In this document: positions 44,001-51,845 of the stretch, in pieces
Position numbering within the stretch: position 1 is the first letter of the stretch
Layout of the letters: the number at the start of each line of letters is the position of its first letter
Assembly: GCA_027484105.1 (NCBI GenBank)
Contig: JAIXUG010000002.1
Location: 248,001-312,000 of the forward strand
Length of the DNA stretch: 64,000 bases
Origin: Comamonadaceae bacterium
Lineage (GTDB): Bacteria > Pseudomonadota > Gammaproteobacteria > Burkholderiales > Burkholderiaceae_C
Direction of reading: 5' to 3'
Program-made: the position numbers and the translations under genes
Notes under the pieces: model-generated
Told to the model about the DNA's origin: nothing
Databases searched by the model: none
The model's input: only the letters and a program-made list of their open reading frames with translations

Positions 44001-47000
44001 GTGACCTGCTCAGCATCGGCAGCTCGGGTGTCACCGCCTACCAGCGGGCGCTGGCCACGGTGTCCAACAACATCGCCAACGTCAACACCGAGGGCTACAC
44101 CCGCCAAGACGTTTCCCTGACCGCCAACCTGCCACGCGAAATCGGCAACAGCTATTTGGGCACTGGCGCCCGCTTTAACGCCGTGCAACGCCAGTACGAC
44201 GCTTTTGTGGAATCCAACCTGCGCAACAGCAACAGCGACTTGCAAAGCCAAAAACCCTTGTTGTCCTATGTCAACCGCCTGATCGATGTGATGGGCGATG
44301 AAAGCATCGGCCTGACCACGGCGATGAACCTGTTCTTTGAATCAGCGCGCGACCTGGCCACTGACCCGGCTTCGGTCGTCTCGCGCAGCATCTTCTTGCG
44401 CGATGCCGATGGCCTGGCATCCCGCTTCCGCCAATTGGCCGGTCAGTTCGATCTGTTAGACAAGGAAACACGCCAATCGGTGGACACCGACGTGGGCCAA
44501 ATCAATGCGTTGACGGCGCAGTTGGCCCAAATGAACAAACAACTGGCCAAACACAGCTCGGAATCCAACCAGCCCTCCGAGTTGCTGGATCAGCGCGATT
44601 TGCTGCTGCGAGAGTTGTCCGGCTTGGTCTCCATCAAAACACGCTTTGAGACCAATGGCTCCGTGATCGTCAGTGTGGGTGACACCCTGGACCAGGGCAT
44701 TCTGGTCAACCAAACCACCTCACGCGCTATCAACGTTCAACAATCGAACATTGAAACCGCCAAGCTCGAATTTGTCATCGATGCCTACAGCAAGCCAGAA
44801 ACCATGCCCGGCATTGCGAGCGGCAAGATTGGCGGGGTGATGAGCTTTCGCGACCAGGTACTCAAACCGGCCAGCGACGCTCTGGACAATCTGGCCACCG
44901 CGATGGTGCGCGAAGTCAACCTGGTCCACCGTGATGGCGTCGATGCTGAAGGGCAACTCGGTGGTGACCTCTTTGGCTTCGCCAAAGATCTACCAAGCCA
45001 AGCCTCAGGCATGAACCTTTTGGTTCAAGACGCCAACAGGGTTGCTGCTGCCGGACAGTTTCGCGTTATTGACGAACCACTCAACAGCGGCAGTGCACAG
45101 GCCCGAATCGCTTTCCAAGAGCCTCAATATGCCGGTCCGGTTGGACTGCAAGGCGATCTGTCAATTGGCCTGAAGCCCCAATTGGGCGAAGCAAGTCTCA
45201 AGATTCAGGCGGGCATCGGTTATACCCACGTGGGTGCAGTGAAAGCGGGCACACAAAATCTAACACTCACGATGGTCAATCCAAGTGCATCGCAGCAGCT
45301 ACAGGTCATGACCCGTGACGGTCGCCACTTGATTGGGAGCCCGAACCTCAGCAGCACGCTGCAAACCAGCCTGATTCAAACTGGCAACGGCATGGAATCT
45401 GGATCCACCTACGATGCTGGCATGCTGAATGCCAACGGGGTGGTGAAGTATATAGACGGTCGTTTGACAGCCGTTGCAAACCCTGGCAAGGCTCAAGCAG
45501 CTCAACTGACCGGGGGAGTTTTTCCCCTTAACACCACTGTCCAGCCCGGCGGCATTCCAGCCAACACCTTCGAGCTCAATGGTCGCAGCCTGCCTGAGTT
45601 CAAAATCGGTGGAGGCCTGGTCACCCTCAGCGACGTGGCTTCATGGATCAATGGGAGTCAGACCAATTTGCCGGTGGCAGATCAGGTCATTGCCAGGGCC
45701 ACCCCCGACGGTCGATTGCAGATCTCTCGGCCAACCGGCAACACCACCGGCAGCATTGAACTGAAACTGGGAGCCAATGCTGGCGGCAACACGCTCTCCA
45801 TGTTCGGCTTTACCGAGACCCCTGCGCGAGCTGATCCGATCGCCCCCACAGTAGCCGTTTTAGCCGGTGGTCTGTTTCCGGACCCTGGCACCAGCGGCAA
45901 CATTGAAGCCGGCACTTTCAGCCTGAATGGCACCTCATTGCCCCGCTTGGATCTGCAAGGGGGCCAACTGACTCTGACCAAGGCTGTCCAGTGGATCAAT
46001 ACCGCGGCCATACCCGGCATTCAGGCAATAGCTGTAGATGGTCGTTTACAAATTCAGCGCACAGACCTAGACAGCAGCAAAAGCATTGCCTTGTCCCTAG
46101 GGCCTCAGGGTCAGCCTCAGCAACTCGAGCGTCTCGGTTTCAGCGGAACCACCCGATACCTGGACATGGACATTTTTTTGGGTGCCATGGCCCCGGTGAC
46201 CCAATTGGTCGAGTTCAACATCGTCACCGGTATGGCACTGCCCCCGATCGCAGCACCCGCAGTGCTCAGCAGCAGGCCTCTCAATACGGATTGGACGCTG
46301 CCACTGCCCACCGGCTTGCCCGCGGGCGCCATCACACTCAACGGCATCAGTCTGGGGCCTCTGCCTGCCGGCAACCTACAAAATGTAGTAACCTGGATCA
46401 ACGACAGTCAGAGTTCGCTGCCACCCAGTAAAAGGGTCACCGCCAGCATTGCCAACTTGAATGTCCAGGTAGGTGGAACTTCCCAGACGACCAACCGGCT
46501 GGAATTGCGGCGTGCCGCGACCAACACCAGCGATGACATCAGGCTTGGCGTCGGCCCCAAGGGCAAACCATCTGATCTCCATGCATTGGGTTTTGATACC
46601 AGTTTGCACGTCAATGGCAGTGCGCCAGATGATCTGCTGGTGTTTGTCACCGATTCCCCTGGCAATGATTCCATCGTCCGCATGCAAGCCAGCATGAACG
46701 AGCCAAGCGGAAGCCTGAAGCAGTTTCTGCGCGAAAGTCCCATAGAGGTGCGTTTTGTCGACAACACAAAGTACGAGATCGTCGACAGCCGCACTCGCAG
46801 TGTGTTAGCCGAACGCGAGTTGGTGATGGATAGCGGCGCAGCGACACCCAGCATCCATTACCGCGGCTTGAAGCTGGAATTTTCGACTTACCCTAAATCC
46901 GGTGACAGATTCACCATCGACAGCAACCGCGATGGCATCGGCAATAACGAGACCATGTTGGCCCTGGTGGCCCTGGAAGATCAACGCATCATGCCCGGTG

Positions 47001-47251
47001 GCTTGACCGTGACCGAGGCCTACATCGAACGCGTGAACCAGGTGGGCAACGTTGCACGCCAAGCCGCCATCTCCGAGCAAGCGCTCGAAGTGGTTTACAA
47101 GCAGGCACAAGAAGCGCGAGACACCATCAGTGGCGTCAGCTTGGACGAAGAGGCTTCGGCCTTGGTACGTTTTCAACAAGCCTACCAGGCCAACGCCAAG
47201 GTCATGCAAACCTCGATGGCTTTGTTTGAAAGCATTCTGCAAATTCGCTGA
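43997..47251 (+). CDS. flgK: Hook-filament junction protein FlgK, very large with three internal repeats
   Basis: A 1084-residue FlgK, about twice the usual size. The ends are standard: N-terminal VSNNIANVNTEGYTRQDVSL and C-terminal EASALVRFQQAYQANAKVMQ. The centre contains three copies of a repeat of about 100 residues at roughly 505-610, 623-720 and 775-875. Each has an FxLNGxSLP-like start (FELNGRSLP, FSLNGTSLP, ITLNGISLG), a WIN motif (SWINGSQ, QWINTAA, TWINDSQ) and a GF/LGF end. No frameshift is seen. The repeats should project from the junction as surface domains. The gene overlaps flgJ by 4 bases. Confidence 0.94.
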   Translation: MSDLLSIGSSGVTAYQRALATVSNNIANVNTEGYTRQDVSLTANLPREIGNSYLGTGARFNAVQRQYDAFVESNLRNSNSDLQSQKPLLSYVNRLIDVMGDESIGLTTAMNLFFESARDLATDPASVVSRSIFLRDADGLASRFRQLAGQFDLLDKETRQSVDTDVGQINALTAQLAQMNKQLAKHSSESNQPSELLDQRDLLLRELSGLVSIKTRFETNGSVIVSVGDTLDQGILVNQTTSRAINVQQSNIETAKLEFVIDAYSKPETMPGIASGKIGGVMSFRDQVLKPASDALDNLATAMVREVNLVHRDGVDAEGQLGGDLFGFAKDLPSQASGMNLLVQDANRVAAAGQFRVIDEPLNSGSAQARIAFQEPQYAGPVGLQGDLSIGLKPQLGEASLKIQAGIGYTHVGAVKAGTQNLTLTMVNPSASQQLQVMTRDGRHLIGSPNLSSTLQTSLIQTGNGMESGSTYDAGMLNANGVVKYIDGRLTAVANPGKAQAAQLTGGVFPLNTTVQPGGIPANTFELNGRSLPEFKIGGGLVTLSDVASWINGSQTNLPVADQVIARATPDGRLQISRPTGNTTGSIELKLGANAGGNTLSMFGFTETPARADPIAPTVAVLAGGLFPDPGTSGNIEAGTFSLNGTSLPRLDLQGGQLTLTKAVQWINTAAIPGIQAIAVDGRLQIQRTDLDSSKSIALSLGPQGQPQQLERLGFSGTTRYLDMDIFLGAMAPVTQLVEFNIVTGMALPPIAAPAVLSSRPLNTDWTLPLPTGLPAGAITLNGISLGPLPAGNLQNVVTWINDSQSSLPPSKRVTASIANLNVQVGGTSQTTNRLELRRAATNTSDDIRLGVGPKGKPSDLHALGFDTSLHVNGSAPDDLLVFVTDSPGNDSIVRMQASMNEPSGSLKQFLRESPIEVRFVDNTKYEIVDSRTRSVLAERELVMDSGAATPSIHYRGLKLEFSTYPKSGDRFTIDSNRDGIGNNETMLALVALEDQRIMPGGLTVTEAYIERVNQVGNVARQAAISEQALEVVYKQAQEARDTISGVSLDEEASALVRFQQAYQANAKVMQTSMALFESILQIR

Positions 47252-47262
47252 GGCCAGGATCC

Positions 47263-48177
47263 ATGAAAATTTCTACCTCCTTTTTGTTTGAACGTGCCAC
47301 AGAGCGCATGAGCACCATCCAAAACAAGTTGGCCACCACGCAGGCCCAAATGGCGGTGGGCAAGCAAATCCTGTCGCCCAGCGCTGCGCCAGACCAGGCT
47401 GCTGCCATTCAGCGGCTCAAAGGCGAAGTGCAGCGTCAAGAGAGCCACATGCGCACTCTCGAAGTTGCCATGCGTCGTTACACCGCCGAAGAAACCGCCC
47501 TGTCAGCATCCAACGACATCCTCATTCGCATGAAGGAATTGGGTCTGCAAGCGGCCAACGACACCATGGGCCCTGACGACCGAAAAAGCATCGCAGTGGA
47601 AATGCGAGCCCTGCGCGACCAGTTATTGAGCTTGGGCAACACGCGCGATGACAGTGGCAACTACCTTTTCTCTGGAACCCGCGTCAACACACCCGCATTT
47701 GCCGAAGACGCGAACGGAGTCGTGGTTTACCAAGGTGACCAAACCCAAACCCGCATCCCTGCAGGCGTCGAGCGCAGCGTTCAATTCACCCGTGCCGGCA
47801 CCGATGTTTTCAGTCGGGTGGTCCGTGAAGACGGTGCCAACGTGGGGTTTTTTGACTCACTGGACCAAATGATTGCTGGCGTCGAAAACCACCAAACCAA
47901 CAAGATCCAACAAGGCATTGCTGACCTGACCCAAATGCACAACAGCCTGACCTTGTCGCAGGCGCAAAATGGTTCTGACCAAACCGTGGTTCAGTCGCAA
48001 TTGGATGTATTGGACGAAACTGCGCTGCGTCTCAAATCCACATTGTCGGAAATTGAAGACTTGGACTACGCTGAAGCCGTGACCCGCATGAACAAGGAAA
48101 TGATGGCGTTGGAGGCGGCCATGGGCAGCTTTGCCAAGATTTCCGGACTCACTCTTTTTGATTACATCCGGGGCTAA
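47263..48177 (+). CDS. flgL: Hook-filament junction protein FlgL
   Basis: A 304-residue FlgL with N-terminal STSFLFERATERMSTIQNKL and C-terminal DLDYAEAVTRMNKEMMALEAA, flagellin-like helices that pack in the junction. Normal length. It ends the flgB-L operon; fliD follows with its own promoter. Confidence 0.95.
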   Translation: MKISTSFLFERATERMSTIQNKLATTQAQMAVGKQILSPSAAPDQAAAIQRLKGEVQRQESHMRTLEVAMRRYTAEETALSASNDILIRMKELGLQAANDTMGPDDRKSIAVEMRALRDQLLSLGNTRDDSGNYLFSGTRVNTPAFAEDANGVVVYQGDQTQTRIPAGVERSVQFTRAGTDVFSRVVREDGANVGFFDSLDQMIAGVENHQTNKIQQGIADLTQMHNSLTLSQAQNGSDQTVVQSQLDVLDETALRLKSTLSEIEDLDYAEAVTRMNKEMMALEAAMGSFAKISGLTLFDYIRG

Positions 48178-48190
48178 GGCTTATCTGCAC

Positions 48191-48217
48191 TCGATTTTTA
48201 AGACCCTGTGCCGATTC
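48191..48217 (+). promoter_or_regulatory. Candidate sigma-28 promoter of fliD
   Basis: GCCGATTC at 48210-48217 is identical to the -10 of the fliS promoter. The -35 (TCGATTTT at 48191-48198) matches consensus at 5 of 8 with exact 11-base spacing. Predicted start near 48224, 39 bases before fliD. Confidence 0.5.
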
Positions 48218-48262
48218 ATTGTGTGTAGTTAGCCTCCCATCACCACACCACCCAAAGCATTC

Positions 48263-49846
48263 ATGGCCACCAGCAGCATTGTCAAAACCCTCGGTGCCGG
48301 CTCCGGCATCGATGTGAAGAGCCTCGCCCAAAGCCTGGTTGACGCCGAAAAAACGCCGAAAAAAGAGCGCATCGACGAAAAAATTGCCAAAACAGAAGCC
48401 AAGATCACCGGCTTTGGGGCGGTCAAGTTCGCACTGTCTGAGCTGAAGACCGCCTTTGCCAAAATCAACGACGCCAGCGACTTCAATTCCATACAACCCA
48501 GCAACACCCAGCCCAATGCATTTGGCATCACGGCCAGCAACACCGCTGAGGCGGGCAGTTACAGCATCGAGGTGTTGCAAACCGCGCGGGCCCAGCGCAC
48601 GGCCAGCATCACTTTTGCCGAGCGAAGCACTTCCCTTAACAATGGAGCCGCTTTTGACCTGAATTTGACCGTGGGCAACTCCACCGCAACCTCCATTCGG
48701 GTCACCAACCCTTCGCCTGCAGGTATGGTCAGTGCCATCAACGGCGCAAAACTGGGCGTGACGGCACAACTGATCAACACCGGTAGTGGGCATCAAATCG
48801 TCCTGACTGGGGCAACCGGCGCCGCAAAAAATTTCAGCATGTCCACCGACCCGAACATGCCAACTCAAGTCAATGTACCTACCAACAGCGACAAAGAAGT
48901 TCGTGCGTCAGATGCGCCCTCGGCAACCGCTGTCACCTTAAATTTCAAGCGTTCAGGCACTCCAGAAAGTGTTGAATTGGTGAAAGTTGACGACCTTTGG
49001 AAATTGCCACCAGGTACTGATTTAAGCAATGTGACGGAACTCCAAGCGGCAGCAACAGTTCCTGTTTTTTATCAGCCACTGCAAACAGCAACCGACGCCA
49101 GTTTCAAAGTCAATGGCCTGACCGTCACCCGAAGCAGTAACACAGTCAATGACGTGATCGATGGTGTCACGCTCGACTTGTTTACCAACACCTCAGGTGC
49201 TGCCAGGCTGGACCTGAACCGAGACACTGCGGGCATCAAAGAGAACATCAAAGGCTTGGTGACCGCTTACAACGATTTTGAGGAAACCCTCAAAATCTTG
49301 GGTGACAGATCCAGCGAAGTTGAAGATTTTGGCGGTGCGCTCGCAGGTGAAAGCTTGCTGCAATCTGTACGCAACCAAGTGCGTGCCTTGGTCACCAACA
49401 CCTCCAACACGCCGGGAACCAACATCCGAGCGGCACGCGATGTAGGCTTGACTCTGGACCGGTTTGGCAAGCTGAACTTGGACGAGGCCAAACTTGATGC
49501 GGCCTTGCAAAACAACTTCAACCAAGTGTCGACCATGTTCACGGCCGGTACGAGCAACAAGAGCATTTACAGCCCTGCGCCCGCTGGCTTAGCAGGTGAG
49601 GCGATCAACAGCATTGAAAAAATGCTGTTATCCACCGGCCTCATCGACACCCAAACCAAGAGTGCAGCCGCTCAAATTGTCAAGCACAAAGAAGAGCTTA
49701 AAACACTGGACGAGCGCATGGAAAAACTCATGACCCGCTACATGAACCAGTTCAGTGTCATGGAGAGCATTGTGGGCAACAGCAACAGCATGCGCGAAGG
49801 CCTCAAAGGCACCTTTGAAGGCATGATGAAAGCCTACGGCAACTGA
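48263..49846 (+). CDS. fliD: Filament cap protein FliD
   Basis: A 527-residue FliD. The N-terminal GSGIDVKSLAQSLVDAEK and C-terminal helical region (LDERMEKLMTRYMNQFSVMESIV) are typical; the middle holds the variable D2/D3 domains. Residues about 205-275 (48875-49085) look more AT-rich and less conserved than the ends. FliD forms the filament cap that folds flagellin. In many genomes fliS follows fliD; here fliS is 41 kb away. A hairpin terminator after fliD lies inside the end of the convergent gene. Confidence 0.93.
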   Translation: MATSSIVKTLGAGSGIDVKSLAQSLVDAEKTPKKERIDEKIAKTEAKITGFGAVKFALSELKTAFAKINDASDFNSIQPSNTQPNAFGITASNTAEAGSYSIEVLQTARAQRTASITFAERSTSLNNGAAFDLNLTVGNSTATSIRVTNPSPAGMVSAINGAKLGVTAQLINTGSGHQIVLTGATGAAKNFSMSTDPNMPTQVNVPTNSDKEVRASDAPSATAVTLNFKRSGTPESVELVKVDDLWKLPPGTDLSNVTELQAAATVPVFYQPLQTATDASFKVNGLTVTRSSNTVNDVIDGVTLDLFTNTSGAARLDLNRDTAGIKENIKGLVTAYNDFEETLKILGDRSSEVEDFGGALAGESLLQSVRNQVRALVTNTSNTPGTNIRAARDVGLTLDRFGKLNLDEAKLDAALQNNFNQVSTMFTAGTSNKSIYSPAPAGLAGEAINSIEKMLLSTGLIDTQTKSAAAQIVKHKEELKTLDERMEKLMTRYMNQFSVMESIVGNSNSMREGLKGTFEGMMKAYGN

Positions 49847-49893
49847 CGTCGAAGGCTATTGAGCAACAGCTCAGGCGCTGTCTGAGGCGAAGA

Positions 49894-50757
49894 TCAAGCC
49901 GCTTGGTTCAAGCGGTTTTTGATGTCGGACATTTGCCGACCCTTGACTTTGTCCAGACCCAGTTTCAATGCAGCAGGGCTTGAGAAAAGCGCCGCATGTT
50001 CCAAAAACAACAACCTGTTCTGGGGCAAAAGCAAACGTTCTGCCGCCGTCGGTTGAGTCGGGGCCCATTCACGCGACAAGGCTTGTGTCAGGCCCTCTTG
50101 GGTCTTGGGCAAAGTGCTGGCCAAAATGTCGGCCTCTTGCACCAACACCGCCAAGCAATCGCGCTGGGTGAGATCAAAGCTGCGCGTCCTGATGTCCACA
50201 TGAAAGGCCTTCACCCGGGTCGGGTCGGTGGCCAAGATGCAGTGCGACAACAGATCCCGGTCGACGGGGTGCAGCCCCGCCGATTGCATCAAGGGTTGCA
50301 AATCGGACACGGCACGGGCTTCAAATTCTGAAGGGGTCGCGTTGGAGCCTCCGGGATGCAAAAAATCATGGCCTGCCATGATGGCCAAAGCCAAAGCACC
50401 GGTGGGCGCATGTGCCGCACCTGCAATGCCCAGCGCGCGACATGCCCGAATCAAATAGGTCATGCACACCAAGGTGTCTGCGATGTGCAAGCGGTTGTGG
50501 TACGCGGGCTCGGCGCCCTGGGCGTGACGCCGGGCGCCATCGAGCTCCACCTGTCGCACCACCTCTTGGCCGAACTTCTGCAAAGCATGCGTGCGAGAAC
50601 CAGAGCGGGGCTGGCCCAAGGCCAGTTGCTGCCAGGCGCGCTCGAAAACCAAGGGCAACCCGGGCCAATCGATGGGCCATGGGCGTCGCAAGTTGTGCAA
50701 CGTGGTGGTGAGTTCGAGCAAAGTGGGCATGGCGGGTGAAGCGTGGGGGTCGAGCAT
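49894..50757 (-). CDS. Class I (animal-type) cyclic-nucleotide phosphodiesterase homologue
   Basis: A 287-residue HD-superfamily protein whose motifs match catalytic domains of mammalian PDEs. They are YHNRLHIAD (Tyr86 to Asp94, with His87 as proton donor and His91 as metal ligand), GHDFLHPGGSN (His130-Asp131 metal pair, PROSITE-like HDxxHxGxxN), and QEAD with Asp210 as the final metal ligand. ILATDPTRVKAFH matches the helix with the TDxxxH pattern. Predicted to hydrolyse cAMP and/or cGMP in the cytosol. It is 1 base downstream of a cNMP-binding protein gene, in an operon of three. The catalytic core is slightly shorter than in mammals. Substrate specificity is not readable here. Confidence 0.75.
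   Translation of the reverse strand: MLDPHASPAMPTLLELTTTLHNLRRPWPIDWPGLPLVFERAWQQLALGQPRSGSRTHALQKFGQEVVRQVELDGARRHAQGAEPAYHNRLHIADTLVCMTYLIRACRALGIAGAAHAPTGALALAIMAGHDFLHPGGSNATPSEFEARAVSDLQPLMQSAGLHPVDRDLLSHCILATDPTRVKAFHVDIRTRSFDLTQRDCLAVLVQEADILASTLPKTQEGLTQALSREWAPTQPTAAERLLLPQNRLLFLEHAALFSSPAALKLGLDKVKGRQMSDIKNRLNQAA
49899..49920 (+). terminator. Terminator of fliD, embedded in the 3' end of the convergent phosphodiesterase gene
   Basis: CCGCTTG (49899-49905) and CAAGCGG (49909-49915) form a 7-bp stem with a 3-base loop, followed by TTTTT (49916-49920). It lies in the last codons of the convergent gene, so those codons also encode the hairpin. Confidence 0.65.
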
Positions 50758-50758
50758 A

Positions 50759-51109
50759 TCAAGCTTTTGAACGGATGCCGTTGTGCATGTTTTGCTGCAG
50801 CATCATCGCTTCAAACACAGCCGTCAAAATGGGCGAAGCCGTTTTGAGCATGCCGCGCAAACCCTCGGCTGTGATTTCCAACAAAACCGTGGGCTCACCG
50901 GCTTTGGCTGTGGCCCCGCGGATACCCCCCTGAAGCATTGCTTGCTCACCAAAGGAGTCCCCTTCACGCAAAGTCGCAAAAACAGCGCCGGTGTTTTTGT
51001 CCGCCATCTGAATGGCACCCGATTGGATGAAGTAAAGCTTGTCCGCAGGCTCGCCCGCATTGAACAGCACATCGCCTTCTTCGAGTTTGATTTCGTCAAA
51101 AGAAGTCAT
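50759..51109 (-). CDS. Stand-alone cyclic-nucleotide-binding-domain protein
   Basis: A 116-residue protein consisting of little more than a cNMP-binding beta-barrel. EEGDVLFNAGEPADKLYFIQSG is the typical N-terminal strand pattern. The phosphate-binding cassette FGEQAMLQGGIRGATA keeps Gly-Glu and the Arg that holds the cyclic phosphate, so it can probably bind cAMP or cGMP. There is no DNA-binding or enzymatic domain. It starts in an ATGA overlap with the next CNB gene and ends 1 base before the phosphodiesterase. It may be a soluble effector, a cyclic-nucleotide sink, or a PDE regulator. Confidence 0.85.
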   Translation of the reverse strand: MTSFDEIKLEEGDVLFNAGEPADKLYFIQSGAIQMADKNTGAVFATLREGDSFGEQAMLQGGIRGATAKAGEPTVLLEITAEGLRGMLKTASPILTAVFEAMMLQQNMHNGIRSKA

Positions 51110-51606
51110 GACAAGACCGCAGGAGGGGTTTTCAATTGCAAGGTGCGCATCACGGTGGATTTCAAAATACCTTTCAAACCTGGCGGCATGTTTTTGACCA
51201 GCTTCGAAATCGTGTAAATGGGAAAGACACGTACCTGCACATCGTCCACAGCAATGGCATCCATGCTGTAGGCCAGACCACCGACACCCTCAGCCAAGCC
51301 AATCACGCTGCCAGGGCCCAAACGGTAGATGTCATCGCCCTGAACCCCTAAAACTTGGCCCTTGATCACAAAAAAGGCCGAGCTCACAGGCTCACCTTTG
51401 CGCGCAAAACGGGTCTTGGCCCGGATCAGGGAACTGCTCAGCTCGGAAGAGCCCCACAAAGAGAAATAAAGACGTTCGTTGGCGTTGAGTTTGCCGGAAT
51501 GGTAGAGCTGCAAACTTTGCTCAGAATAAGGATCGCGCACACCCAAAGCATGCAGGTGCTCGATGTTCACCGCAAAGGAAGCCGCCACATAGCGGTTGGT
51601 GGTCAT
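51106..51606 (-). CDS. Degenerate cyclic-nucleotide-binding-fold protein
   Basis: A 166-residue protein with the same beta-roll pattern (ARKGEPVSSAFFVIKGQVLGV, then LGPGSVIGLAEGVGG), but the cassette that should read FGE...R is replaced by IGLAEGVGGLAYSMD with no Arg, so cyclic-nucleotide binding is doubtful. The start at 51606 is fixed by a perfect AGGAGG (51612-51617) 5 bases upstream; a longer frame to 51684 is not needed. First gene of the operon with the intact CNB protein and the phosphodiesterase. Confidence 0.75.
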   Translation of the reverse strand: MTTNRYVAASFAVNIEHLHALGVRDPYSEQSLQLYHSGKLNANERLYFSLWGSSELSSSLIRAKTRFARKGEPVSSAFFVIKGQVLGVQGDDIYRLGPGSVIGLAEGVGGLAYSMDAIAVDDVQVRVFPIYTISKLVKNMPPGLKGILKSTVMRTLQLKTPPAVLS

Positions 51607-51611
51607 GAGCG

Positions 51612-51617
51612 CCTCCT
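51612..51617 (-). promoter_or_regulatory. Strong ribosome-binding site that fixes the start of the degenerate CNB gene
   Basis: AGGAGG on the - strand, 5 bases from the ATG at 51606-51604. It is one of the best Shine-Dalgarno sequences in the window. Confidence 0.8.
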
Positions 51618-51705
51618 GAAGGAAGGCGCAAAGAACGTCTGTGGGTTCATGCGATCGGTACAGAAGCGCCAGGTCATGTGGCAAACAAAAAATTTTTACG
51701 AATTT

Positions 51706-51732
51706 TAAAGCTACGGGGGTTTACACCGATAA
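51706..51732 (+). promoter_or_regulatory. Sigma-28 promoter of the first chemoreceptor gene
   Basis: TAAAGCTA (51706-51713), 11 bases, ACCGATAA (51725-51732), matching the enterobacterial consensus at 13 of 16 positions. Predicted start near 51739, giving a leader of about 107 bases. Confidence 0.7.
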
Positions 51733-51845
51733 TACTAAAAATATCACCATTTTGGTGGTATGAATTGATATGATCCAGATAGTGCGCAAATTTGACGATT
51801 TGTCACGCTCTTTGTCGTTAACACCATCCTTGCTGAACTTCGCTC

